Below are positions 1-12,300 of a DNA stretch of 64,000 nt, one piece after another. This DNA comes from Lycocorax pyrrhopterus obiensis. Taxonomy: Eukaryota; Chordata; Aves; Passeriformes; Paradisaeidae. Location: NCBI GenBank assembly GCA_014706295.1, contig JACSVZ010000027.1, positions 5,002,924 through 5,066,923 on the forward strand. The letters run 5' to 3'. Position numbers and translations under genes: made by a program. How positions within the stretch are numbered: the stretch's first letter is position 1; every line of letters starts with the position of its first letter. The notes beneath the pieces were generated by a model, which was given only the letters and a program-made list of their open reading frames with translations, was not told the origin of the DNA and ran no database searches.

Positions 1-3000
1 TAGGCCCTCAGCACCACCTTCTCTGCCTTCATCCCAAGGGAAAGCCCTTTTCCAGGAGAAGGGGGCACCCAGGGGGCTGGATATGCCCAGACGGGAAGCG
101 GGTGTCTTGTGAAACCGGCTGTCCCAATCCTGCTTCCTCCTTTCGCAGCGTCCCTTCCCCATTCTCGTGGCTGTGGGGGCAGCGGAACCCCGGGGGGATG
201 GGGACAGGGGGTCCCTCTGCTCTCACCCACCACAAACACGTTCCCTGACTCTGGCTTCAACTTTTCCAGCTCCTGAGCTGGTGAGCTCAGTGATGGAGCA
301 GGTGGTGATGAGCTGGGAATCTCCTGGTGGGACATGATCCAGGCCTCACACGTTGCCATGGTTACAGTGATGCCATGAGAGCTCATCGCAGATCAGTTTT
401 GGGCTGGACATCCCAAATTGCAAGAGCTGGTGGCGCAAAGCCTTGGCAGAAAAGCCCAGTGAGGAGCCTAGGGGATCCAAATTGCTGCCAGGAAGGGGAT
501 GGATACACCCATTCTGTGCCAAGACATGGGAATTTAGTTTCCCAAAACTTTATTCTCCAAAATTGGCTCCTTCCCAGCTGGGGCACTGTGGCAGATGCCG
601 CTTTGGCAGAGTGATGGGAGGGTTGTCCTGTGCCAAGTGGTTTGGGATAGGACGAGGTGGATTTTTGGGATGGAGCAGAGGAGAAGCATCCTTGCTGCTG
701 GGGTAGGGATGCTCAGATACTCCCGCTTGGAGCAAGTGGGATTTTCCCCCCTTTGCATGTCAAGAGGCATTAACTGGGAATATCTAAGTGGAATTGTGAG
801 TTGAGGTGTGGTGGAGTCAAAATCAAACAGCGGCTGACTGGGGCGGGGGCTGCTCCAGCCAGGAGCTTTTCCTGGTGGGGGCTTTGCTGCCTCTTCTCCC
901 GGGACCTGGGGGAGTGCAAGGCCAATGTCACCACTGCAGATGTTTGCAGATGTTTGCAGATGTGCTGCTGGCCCCAGCAGCAGGACGGGTCACCAGCGAG
1001 CCCTGGCCACAGAGTCAGCCTCGGCTCAACCAGGAAATGAAACTGGTCCTCAGCTTCCTGCTGGATCCATCCCCAGCCCGGTTCCAGCCCGGTGGCCAAG
1101 GCTGGCTGGGGGATGCGGGGCTGCAATAGGGTGTCCCCCTGGGGGATGTGTGCCCTGGGTGGGGAGAGAAGTGGCCTGTGAGCCAAGAGCTGCTGGATCA
1201 AGGCCTGGAGAGTGTCTTGGTGCAGGAGCCCCCCTGTGCTGCTGGATCCAGCCCCGGGTGAACCAGGAGGACATCCCAGTGCAGGATGGGCAGGCAGGCA
1301 CCCAGCAGGGATGAGGGCACAGTGATGGGATCAGGCTCCTCTCCCCGACTTGAGCTACAGCAGCTTCTGCTTGTTCTTAAAATAGAGCTGGAGCCGCAGG
1401 CGGCAGTGGCCGCTCACCCCAGCCCGCTCCCGCCACACCCCTGGCCGTCCTGGGGACACGTCTGCTCCTCCACCGGCTGTCCCCGCCTGACACTTGGTGG
1501 GTTTGGGGCCTGGCTGGATCCAGGGAGTCCCTGATGGGATGAACTGGTCCTGGGAGCATCCCCCAGCCCAGTTTGCTGCATGAGGGAGGTCGGGGAGCCC
1601 TGGGTGGGCCTGGTCCTGCTCTGCCTGGCACTGAGCCCTGGGAAGAGGCGGACAGAGGCGGAAGAGGAGGACAAGCCCAGTGGCAGTTGGGGGCACTGGA
1701 GGGGACGCCATGGGACAGCTGGCACTGCAGGACTGGGCATGTCCCAAACCACCTCAGGGGTGCTCCGTGGCCACGAGGAATGGAGCATCCCAGGAGTGGC
1801 GCAGTCCATCAGCCACCAGGGCACCTGGAGATGTTGGTCCTTCCTGCAGCTGGAGAGAGCCCTTAAGCTGCCATCTGGGGCAGTTCCATGCCCCGTCCCC
1901 TTCCCTGGGGCAGGATTCAGTGCCTGGTGTCTGGACTGGGATGTTGTCCCATCCCATGTGCTGCCGAGGCTTTCCATCCCCTCTCTGTGGATGCACATCC
2001 CCCGTGCCCCAGAAACGGCTCCCAGGGTTCAGCCCGGTTCACACTCAGCCTGTCGGGGTTTGCAGCACAAACACTTCCCTGGAGGATGCCGGAACATTCT
2101 GTGCTGGGTTTGGCGCAGAGCTCGACTCAGCCCAGCTCCGCTCGGCGCTGCCCGCTCACATGTGGAGCAAAAAGAGGTGTCTGACACCCAAAATAGCTCC
2201 GTCCCCGCCAGCCATGATAGGAAAAGGTTGTTTTGTACCCGAAAATGATGTTGGTGCTGCTTCACCTGCCCTGCCCTTGGTTTCAGTGTGGGGCAAAGCC
2301 TGGCTCACCCCACAGCTGGTGTTGGGTCCCAGCCAGCCTCATCCTGGTGCTGGGCATGGCTGGGATGGCGCCGCAGGCTCTGTGGCACTTTGAGTCACGG
2401 CAGGGTTGTTGGGTGACATTTGGTGGCACCCACTCAGTGACGTGGTGGGCTATGAGGCTGCTGGAAAGCCCCAGGCAGGGGTGGGATGAGGGTGCTGGGT
2501 GCTGGATGATGGGAGGCGGGATGTGGCTGCTGGGGGCAAGTCCCTGTGGCTCCTCCATCCTTGTCCCCAAAGGAGGAAGAGGAGGAGGACTAAGTCCTTC
2601 TTCTGACACCTCTGGGGTGCTTGGTTGCTGCCCTGCACCACATCACCCACCCAGCCCCATATCACCCACCCTGCCCCACCTCCCACACCGCCGGTCCCTG
2701 CTCCGCGGCAGGAAATGAGAACCGGTTCCTTCGTGCTGCCGGCTGAGGCTCCTCAGCGGAGCCGCTTCCTCCCCAGCACCACAAGCCCACCCGGGGCACA
2801 GCCACCACCCAGTTTGTACCTGATCTGTGCCACATCCTGCCCGCAAGGGAGGGCCCGCGGGGCTCGGGGCAGAGCCACCTCCTCAGGGGCAGCCCAGCGT
2901 CCCCTGCCCCACCCTCGTGCTGGGTTCTGCTTTGTCCAGGCTTCACATGTGATGGCTTCAAGCTGGTCCACGTGGCAGGTGCCACCCTCCCCTCTCTGCT

Positions 3001-4530
3001 GAGGGCACCCAAGAGTGTCCCACGGAGGGTGCCACGGTGCTGATGGAGCCCTGGGTGGGGTGTTTGGGTGCGTGGTCCCTCTTGGCACAGCGCTCTCCCT
3101 TGGTCTGACCCTCATCCATCCCAAGGATGGCAGCTCAGGGACCAGCAATGGGGACACCCAGGTGCTGCTGTCACCTTGCCCATCCCAGGACCCACCCAGC
3201 AGCTCCGGTGGCTTCACAGTGGGGCCATTTCTGACCCTGCAGCCTGGCTGTACCCCTGCCCAGCTCTCCGTGCCAGCTGGCCCCAGACAAACCCAGCTCC
3301 TCCCCACCCACAGCTCCTGGTTTTGGCTTCTTGTGAAAGCAGCTTGACGGGTCCTCCCTGGAGGTGGTGGAGAGGTTTCTATTCCTGCCCACCACAGTGG
3401 CACCTCTCCCCTTGGACCTGCTCTTCTGTGGGCAGCCAAAGCCCTGGGAGATGCCTTCCTCCAAGGATGTGGTTGTTCCAGCACGGCATGCACCCCACGT
3501 CCCCATCCTCCTCATCAGGGAACCCCAAGACTGGGATTTAGGGGTGACTTGGGGCTGTGCATTGCTCCACGTGCCGTCGTACCAGCCTGCAGGTGCTCTC
3601 CAGGTGAGCTGGAGCACCAGAAATTGGGCCTCTTAGCAAAATAAATCACCTGGTAGCCGAGCTGAGCTGTGGCCTGGCCCAGGCCATGGTGGGTGTCCCA
3701 TGAAGGTCACCCCGTGGTGTCCCTCAGCAGAGCAGCCCAGAGGCGGGAGCTGCACCCCGCTCACGGCAGGAGCAGTTTCGGCAGCACCTGGTGCCGAGGG
3801 CGGAAACCACGTCACGTCCTGGGGCGGCCGTGGGGGCTGGGGTTGTGCAACGGTGGCACAGAGGGACGTGGGGACCCGCCAGGCCCTGACATCATCGTCT
3901 CTCAATAAACACTGGTTTCCCCAGACGGGCTCGTCCTGCGTCTGTGGTGGGGGGAACTCGGGGGTGACCCCTCCAATGTGGCCTGGGCTCCTGGGTCCCT
4001 CAGCTGTGTCACCAGTCGGTGTCCCCATCCCTCACCCCGTGTGGCCCTGCCGGGACTGGGCTGGCTGAGGCTGGGCACGAGGTGCACTCATGACATGGAT
4101 GGACGTGTCCACTTCTTCCTCCTGTCCCCCACCAACACCTCCTGCCCTCCCCTTGGGGACCCTCAGGCAGGGACATTGCTGATGAGTCCATGGGATGCTC
4201 ACATCCTGGGAATTGTGATGTTCCCAACCTCCTGCTGTCGTCCTCATCATCCACCAGTGTCCCCATCCTGAGAATGCTGTTCTCATTTTCCCACCACTGT
4301 TCCCATTGTCCCACTAGTGTCCCCATCTTCTCGCTGGAATCTTCATGTCCCAGCAGTGTCCCCATTCTCCCAGCAACATCCCCATCCTCCCATGGGTATC
4401 CCCATGTCCCACCGGTGTCCCCATGTCCCACTGCTGAGCAAGGACACCCAGTGCTGGGTGAGCAGGGGGTGCTACAGCCCCAGGGGTGTTTTTGGGGTGA
4501 CCCCCCCGTGCTGACACCCTTCACCCACAG
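1..4530 (+). other. FMNL1: FMNL1 intron 1 (or 5' flank), no coding exon found
   Basis: This GC-rich stretch lies before the first recognisable FMNL1 exon. FMNL-family proteins start with a short myristoylated MGN-type exon, and I do not find such a start here, so that exon is probably upstream and this is intron 1. Many long open frames occur on both strands, but none resembles a known protein; they are expected in stop-poor GC-rich DNA. Visible items are a 10-bp tandem repeat (gcagatgttt, almost three copies, about 936-964), AATAAA hexamers near 3641 and 3905, a PU.1/IRF-like motif at 2711-2720, and a gtcccc-rich minisatellite from about 4236. Intron status is inferred. Confidence 0.6.
4236..4440. 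repeat. Degenerate gtccccat minisatellite
   Basis: Imperfect units of roughly 25-30 bp are built on a cccaccagtgtccccatcctc-like phrase and repeated about seven times just upstream of the first visible FMNL1 exon. The plus strand is strongly pyrimidine-biased. Confidence 0.6.
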
Positions 4531-7500
4531 AATTCTATGAACCTGCCCCCGGACAAGATGAAGCTGCTCAACCAGTACGACAATGAGAAGAAGTGGGAGC
4601 TGATCTGTGACCAGGTGAGGTCCAAGTTCACAGCGTCTCCAGTGCTGTCCCTGTCCCCAAGTGCCACTCGTGGCATCAATCTGGCTGTACCAAGCACTGA
4701 CATCCATCTCATTACTGACACAACACCTTATTAACCTCATTAAACATTGATGTGGTTGGGGTGGGGACAGGGACACTGTGGCTGCTGTGGGGACAGCGGC
4801 ATGTCCCCGTGCCACAGCAGGTGGCCCAGTTTCAGCCTCTCTCTGGGGCTCGCAGGAGCGTTTCCAGGTGAAAAACCCTCCGTCTGCCTACATCCAGAAG
4901 CTGAAGAGCTACTTGGACACAGGTGGTGTCAGCAGGAAGGTGAGGGGTCCCCGTTGCACCCCGGCCCCCATGTCCCCATGCCAGGCTGGGCACGGGCACG
5001 GTGCCAATGGCTGTCCCCGTCCCACAGTTCAAGAGGCGAGTGCAGGAGTCCACGCAGGTGCTCCGGGAGCTGGAGATTTCCCTGAGGACCAATTACATTG
5101 GGTAAGGGTGGGGGTGGCATCGTCACCCAACCACTGCCACTGTCTCTGGGGAGGGGATGGACGTGCTGCTGGCTCTGGCTGGAGGGTGACAGCAGAATGT
5201 GGGGGCTGTGGCCTCATCCTGCCCTCCTGGGGAGGCTCTGATGGGAGGCTGAGGGTGCTGAGGCAGCTGGGGGTGCTGCAGGGTCTGAACTCCATTTTGG
5301 CTCTCTGGTACCCCCTGGGTGCGAGGAGGGACCCTGCCCCCACACTGGGTGTCCTGACCCCTTGTGGGGTGGTGGGTGCCCATGGTCCCCAGGGCCAGGC
5401 TGTCCTGTGGTGGCAGTGGTGGCAGCAGTGGCAGCAGTGGCAGTGGTGACAGGAGAGCCCTTGGGCTGTGTCCCCCACGTATCAGGGTCACCATGGCACT
5501 CACCTGGCCTCGGGGAAATGCCAGCTCATGGTGCCACCTCATGTCTGCAGCGTGTTCCACCCTTGCTGGGGAGCTCTGACCAGGGGGTGGCTCTGTCGAG
5601 GATCTGGGGGCAGGGGGAGAGAGGATGTGGGGGTTGGCAGGGCCCACTAACCCTCTGCACCCTCCAGCTGGGTCCAGGAGTTCCTCAACGAGGAGAACAA
5701 GGGGCTGGACGTGCTGCTGGAGTACCTCGCCTTTGCCCAGTGCTCCGTCGCGTACGTCCCCACCGGGTCCCCTGTCCCCAAGGCTGGGATCAGCCTCCCC
5801 TGGGGCTCAGCAGGGCTGGGGGGTCCCTGGGGGTGCCCTCCCTTGTCATCAGGGCGATGCTCCATGGCTGGGGCTGAGCAGACCATCCCCAACATCCCTG
5901 AGGGGCATCTGCCCGTATTCGGGTGCCACGTCTCACCCGTCCCCGTGTCCCCACGGGCCACCAGGTATGACATGGAGAGCGCAGAGAACAGCAGCCCCGG
6001 CTCTGACAAGGGCAAGGAGCGGTCGCTGGAGGACCTGAACAAAAGCACCTCCTCGTCCCCCACCCAGGGCTCCTCCAAAATGCGGCCCCTCACTGTAAGG
6101 TAACGTGTGGTCCCGTCCCCAACTGTCCCCTGTCCCTGTGCCGTGTCCCCGCTCTCGCCTCGCTGCACCCCCGGCCGCGCCGCGCTTGGAGAGGGGCTTG
6201 GCAGGGAGACGCAGGCCCGGTCCTAAAAATGGATGCCCATTGCTGGTTTGAGGGTGGGGACAAAGCCACATCCCCTGTGTGTCCCCAGGGGCTAAGCCCT
6301 GCCTGGGGCTGGGCTGGATCCGTGTCCCCACCCTGGCATTGAGACTGTCCTGGGGTGCTCTGGTTAAACCCCAGGAACACACAAAAATTGGGGGTGTTGG
6401 AGAATTTGGGGGAGAAAATCGCAGCCCCCTGGTTTAAACTCGGGGCGGAGGGACGGGCCTGTGTCCCCCGAAGCCGGTCCTGGTGGCTGGTGGCTCTCGC
6501 TTGGTGCCGCTCGCCCGCAGCCCCGTCTAACCCCGCTCTTCTCTTGCACGCTGCCGGGGACGCGCTGACGGTAGGTGACGGGGCACTGGCGGGACGGGGA
6601 CACCCCACGGGACCCCGCTGCTGGTCACCGGTATTGGGGACAGGGCCTGCGGAGCATCCCCAGTGGGCGGGGGGTCCCAGGGACACCCCACCGCGGTCGC
6701 CCCAGGAGCTGTAACGTGGCACCCCGGGGACCGCGGGGGTCCCTCGCCGCCTGCCGGCAGCTCTGGAGGAGCCGGGGTGTCCCTCCCAGCCCCAGGGACA
6801 GGTCAGGAGGGACGTGGCACCCGCAGGGGGTCCCATCCCTTGTCCCCGAGCCCGGGTGTCCCCGGGGCGGCGCGGGAGCCCCGTTTCTCCCTCCTGTCCT
6901 GCAGGCTCTAACGCGCCTCCAGCTGCTGCCTCTCGAACCAGCACATCCACACCCTCCTCCGCCACGTCCACCCCAGCGTCCCCTGCGGTGCCCCGGGCAG
7001 CGATGGGGACAGTGCCCCCAGGTCACCCGGCAGCTCCTGCCCGCCCCGGTGAGCCTCCGAGACCACCCGTGTGCACGAGGGGGCCCCAAAACCCGTCCCA
7101 CCCCACATCAACCCCCCCCGCCCGAGGGCTTCTAGATGGACACGGACACGGGGGTTTCTCCCGTGGGGTGCAGCCGCCCGGGTGTCCCGGTGTCCCCCCG
7201 CCCCCGCTGCCACCCCCATGCGCTGTCCCCTCCCCGCTTTGCGCTGCGCCCGCGGCCGCCCCGGGCCACGCTCAGCCGCGCTCTCCCCGCCCAGGCTGAA
7301 CCCCTCGCACAGCAGGAAGACGCTGCGCAACTCGCGGCTCGTCAGCCAGAAGGACGATGTCCATGTGTGCATCATGTGCCTCCGCGCCATCATGAACTAC
7401 CAGGTGCGAGTGGGCGGCATCCGCGGCGATCCGCCCCGGGCTGCCCCGGGATCCCCCGCGCCTGCGGTGGCAGCTTCGGGGTGGGACCGGGTCTGCATCC

Positions 7501-9301
7501 CCTGGCTCTGAGATGTCCTCACCCAACCTCCTGTCTGGTGGGGATGTGGTATGGGGGTGTCCCAAGGTTCTGGAGTGTCTCCAGGGGGACACGATGCCAT
7601 TAATGCTCCTTTTCCCTCCCCAAGTCTGGCTTCAGCCTGGTGATGAACCACCCAGCCTGTGTCAACGAGATCACCCTGAGCCTCAACAACAAGAGCGCCA
7701 GGTAGGAGCTGCCCTGTCCCCTGCTGTCCCTTGTCCCCCTGTCCCCTCGCCTGCCCCACGGCCCCAACCCCCTCACACCGTGTGTTCCTGCAGGACCAAG
7801 GCTCTGGTGCTGGAGCTGCTGGCCGCCGTCTGCCTGGTCCGAGGTGGCCACGACATCATCCTGGCTGCCTTTGACAACTTCAAGGAGGTGAGTCCCCAGC
7901 AGGGACACCCAGTCCCCACAGGAACATCTGTGCTCCGGCTGGGTTTGTGCCTCGGTTTCCCTGTGTGTGGCAGAGCCCTGCGCCATCCTCAAAATGCCCA
8001 TCTCTGGCTCGCTTAGGGATGTTCCAGTCACTGGGCTTGATGTCCCCATGCCAGCCTGTGTCCCCAGGGCCATGTCCCAGCTGGGCTGGGTGCCTGGCAG
8101 CACCAGTCAGGGTTGGGATGGTGTCACCAACGGGTGCCTCCTGTCCTGCCACACTCCTGGGTGTCCCCTGGCCATGTCCTCCCTGGCCTTCAGCCTTCTG
8201 CTCCCCCCCAGGTCTGCGGGGAGAAGAACCGCTTCGAGAAGCTGATGGAGTATTTCCGAAATGAGGACACCAACATTGACTTCATGGTGAGCGGCTTCTG
8301 GGGCCCGTGCTCTGCTGTCCCCAGGGCGTCATGTCACCAGGGCTGCTGCACTGTCCCCAGGCCATTACGCCCCAAGAGCCCCTAAGCCACCACACTGTGC
8401 CCATGGCATCGTGCCCCAAGGGATGCTGAGCCACCAAACTCTCCCCAGGCCACCATGTCCTCAAGGGCTGCTGAGCCACCGTGCCGTCCTGGGGGTGGCA
8501 TGTCCCAAGGGCTGCCATGTCCAAGGGCTGCCAGGCTGTTCTGCTATCCCAAGGGCTTCTAAGCCACCACACTGTCCCCAGGCCATCATGCCCCAAGGCC
8601 AAGGCGCTGTCCCCAGGCCACCATGTCCCCAGGACTGTGCAGACCACCATGCACTCCCCAGGGGCACCATGTCCCTGAGGGCCACCAACCCCCCATGCAG
8701 CCCCCGGGGCAGTGTCCCCAAGGGCCACCCTGCCCCTGCGCTGTGCCTGTGGCCGCGCTGAGCCGTGTCCCCGCAGGTGGCCTGCATGCAGTTCATCAAC
8801 ATCGTGGTGCACTCGGTGGAGAACATGAACTTCCGCGTGTTCCTGCAGTACGAGTTCACCCACCTGGGGCTGGACCAGTACCTGGAGGTGGGTGATCCCG
8901 AGGGGGGGTGCCAGGGGTGCCACCAGCGCCGACGGTGACACCGGCTGTCCCTCGGCAGACTCTGCGCCTCACCGAGAGCGACAAGCTGCAGGTGCAGATC
9001 CAAGCCTACCTGGACAACGTCTTCGACGTGGGGGCCATGCTGGAGGACTCGGAGACCAAGACGGCGGTGCTGGAGCACATGGAGGAGCTGCAGGAGCACG
9101 TCAGCCAGGTGGGCCGTGGGCGCGTGGGCAGAGCCGCTGACGCAAGCCCCGAGGGAGGGATGAGGACGGGGCTGAGCGGCGGCGCCTCGTCCCCCACAGT
9201 TGACGGAGAAGCTGCAGGATGCGGAGAACGACTCCATGGCCAAGATAGCGGAGCTGGAGAAGCAGCTGAGCCAGGCGCGGCGGGAGCTGGAGGCGCTGCG
9301 G
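4531..9301 (+). CDS. FMNL1: FMNL1 N-terminal exons: GTPase-binding and FH3/DID region
   Basis: Twelve exons encode about 393 residues. The first reads [20 protein letters not shown], the start of the formin GTPase-binding domain that contacts active Rho-family GTPases. Then come [15 protein letters not shown] and [20 protein letters not shown]. The armadillo-like FH3/DID repeats include [49 protein letters not shown] and [20 protein letters not shown]. The last two exons (8959-9301) form the dimerisation and coiled-coil segment, [15 protein letters not shown] onward and a heptad-rich [20 protein letters not shown]. In the family this half folds onto the C-terminal DAD to hold the protein inactive. 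The exon at 7625 uses an AAG acceptor. The exon at 5965-6099 has two adjacent GT sites; using the one at 6100 preserves the family reading [12 protein letters not shown]. Confidence 0.94.
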
Positions 9302-12300
9302 GTGAGCCGCGGTGCTGAGGGAAGGCTGGGGCTGAGGGGCGGGGGGCTGAGGGGTGCAGTGGGACACCGCTGACCTGCCGGGGGTTGTCACCTCTCCAGG
9401 AGCAGCTGAGCCCCCCTCGGCCGCCCAGCCCGCCGTCCCCGCAGCCCCAGGAGTGCTACCGGCTGGCGCTGGAGCGGCGGCTGGCAGAGCTCGAGGAGAA
9501 GGGGCTGGTGCAGATCCTGCGTGGGCCCGACGGAGACGTCGCCATCGAAATTGTCCCCGTTGTCATAGAAACCCCCGCAGCCCCCGTGGTTTCTGGAGAG
9601 GCCACTGCCACCACCGACACCACCACCACCTGCACAGGTACCGTGGGTGCTAGGGGATGTCCCCGTCCCGGCGGGGACACCTGGCACAAAGGAGGGGTGG
9701 CAGCGAGTCTCTGGGCACAGAAACCGAGGCGGGGGTGTGGGGATGTGCCCGGGGACTCAGGATAATGCGGTGGCAGAGGGAGCGTGGCGGTGGCACCGTG
9801 CCCTGCTGTGTCACCGTCTCACCCACCTCTTCTTTCCCTTGCAGATGCTCCGGCTGTGGCTCCAGCCCCCCCGCCCCCACCAGCACCTGCTGCCCCCCCG
9901 CCCCCACCCCCTCCACCCCCCCCACCTCTGCCGGGGGCTGAGCCCGTCCCCCCCCCACCCCCTGCACCCCCTCTGCCCGCAGGCACCGCTCTCCCCCCAG
10001 CTCCCCCTCTCCCGGGTGCCCCAGTGCCACCACCCCCCCCACCGCTCCCGGGGGGGCTGGAGGGCCCCGTGCCCCCTCCTCCCCCACCCCCACCCCTCGG
10101 TGGGGAGCCCCCAGCCGGGCCGGGTGCCCCCCCCGCTGCCAACGGTTCAGGTGAGTGTGGCCCAGGGACGGTGGGGATGTTCCCTGGGAGGGGTCTGGGG
10201 GCATCCTGGAGTGGGTTTGGGACCCCCCCTCCCTGTGACCCTGCAGTGAAGGTGAAGAAGCCGATCCAGACCAAGTTCCGCATGCCCGTCTTCAACTGGG
10301 TGGCCCTGAAGCCGAGCCAGATCGACGGCACTGTCTTCACCGAGCTCAACGACGAGAAGGTGCTGCAGGTGAGCACTCGGGGACGAGGGGTCGAGCACGG
10401 GGTGCCTGGGCGGGTCAGTGCCCCAGGCCCTGCTGAGGGTGCCTCGCACCCGCCCCGCACCCACCCGCGGTGTCACAGGGCTGCAGGAGGAGCCGGAGGT
10501 CAGGAAAACTCCTTAGCACCATGGAGAGGGACAGCACGGGATCAGGCGTGCTTCTCCTCTCACCCTGTCCTTGTCCCTTTGCTCCATCCTCATCCTCACA
10601 TCCGGTCCTTTTCTCCTTCCTCATCTCCATCCTTTGGTCCCCTCGCCCCCTCCTTATCCCCCTCTGTCTCCTCGCCTGCCCCTGTACTTGTCCCCTTGTT
10701 CCATCCTCATCCCCCTGCTTCACCTCGATCCTCACTCCTCTCACCCTTATCCCGTTCCTCTGGCCCCATCCTCACCCCAGATGTCCCCCCGTGCCACCTC
10801 CCTGCCGTGCCCACAGCCCTGTGTCCCCGCAGGAGCTGGACATGAGTGACTTCGAGGAGCAGTTCAAGACCAAGGCGCAGGGCCCCGCCCTGGACATCAG
10901 TGCCCTCAAGGCCAAGGCCACGCAGAAGGCCCCATGCAAGGTGACCCTCATGGAGTCCAACCGGGCCAAGAACTTGGCCATCACCCTGCGCAAGGGCGGC
11001 CGCAGCGTCCAGGACATCTGCACGGCCATCGAGACGTGAGTGTTCCCCTCTGGGGTGGGGCAAGGTCAGGATAAGGTCGGGCACAGCCCAGCTGGACCAA
11101 GGGGTTGGCATGGTGGAGGGTTTGATGGGATGCAGGGATCAGCGTGGGGATGCAAGGACAAGATACAGAGAGACGGAGGGAGGGAGGGATCAGATGTGGG
11201 GATGGAGAGATGCAGGAATGAGATACAAAACACAGGGCTGTGGGGGCCAGACACAGAGAGACAGAGGGACGCAGAGAGCAGTTGTGCGGCTGGAGGGGTG
11301 CAGGACCAGATGCAGAGAGAGGGAGGGATGCAGGAACCAGATATGAAATGAAGGGATGTGGAGACCAAAGACCGAGAGATGGAGGGATCCGTATGGAGAG
11401 ATAGAGAGATGCAGGGTCCAGATATGGAAAGATGGAGTGATGCAGGATCCAGCTGTGGGGGTGGAAGGATGATGGAACCAGCCGGGAGTGACAGAGGGGC
11501 TTCAGGACCTGCGGCAGGGTCTGACAGTGCCAGGGGCGTCCCCTCCCTGCAGGTACGACCAGCAAGTCCTGAGCCTCGACTTCCTGGAGCTGCTGCTGCG
11601 CTTCCTGCCCACCGAGTACGAGCGGACCCTGATCGGGAAGTTCGAGCGGGACCAGCAGCCGCCAGAGGAGCTCTCGGAGGAGGACCAGTTCATGATCCGC
11701 TTCAGCAAGATCCCGCGCCTGGCTGAGCGCATGAATGTCATGATCTTCCTGGGCAGCTTCGGCGACACGGCCCAGCTGCTCATGCCGGTGTGTGCCGGGG
11801 ACGGGCGGGGCGGGGCGGCGCGGGGGCGGCTCCTGCGGCGACACTCACACCCTTCCCTCCCTCCCACAGCAACTCAACGCCATCATCGCCGCCTCCATGT
11901 CCCTCAAGTCCTCCAGCAAACTGCGCCACATCCTCGAGGTGAGGGCTTTGGGGTGGGGTGGCCCCAATGGGTGTGCACCCAGTGCTGGCAGGGTGTCTGT
12001 AGGCACTGCGCCCTCCTGGCCCTGTGTCCTCAAGCCGTGGTGTCCCTGCAGATCGTCCTGGCCTTCGGGAACTACATGAACAGCAGCAAACGTGGAGCTG
12101 CCTACGGCTTCCGGCTGCAGAGCCTCGACGCGGTAGGGTTGGCATGGGGTGCCTGGTGTGGGGTGATCGGGGGCACTGCCACTGCCAGGGACCAGCCCTG
12201 GGGACAGAGGGACACAAGGACCAGCTGTAGGGATGGAGGAACATGAGGTTGAGCTGTGGGGGTGGAGGGATGAAGAGACTGAGTATAGGGTTGGAGAGGC

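Noticed and set aside
1286..1534. MGRQAPSRDE frame considered as FMNL1 exon 1 (starts Met-Gly)
   Set aside because: It lacks the conserved MGN start and the Glu-Arg-Phe-Asn-Arg-Ala-Leu end of FMNL first exons, and there is no donor in the right phase for the exon at 4531.
770..2393. Several overlapping frames of 120-240 codons on both strands in the first 2.4 kb
   Set aside because: GC-rich intron sequence with few stops; no motif, no signal of a known family, and overlapping frames in all registers.
9819..10460. Gly-rich minus-strand open frame of 213 codons
   Set aside because: It is the complement of the proline-rich FH1 exon; polyglycine is the expected mirror of C-rich polyproline codons.
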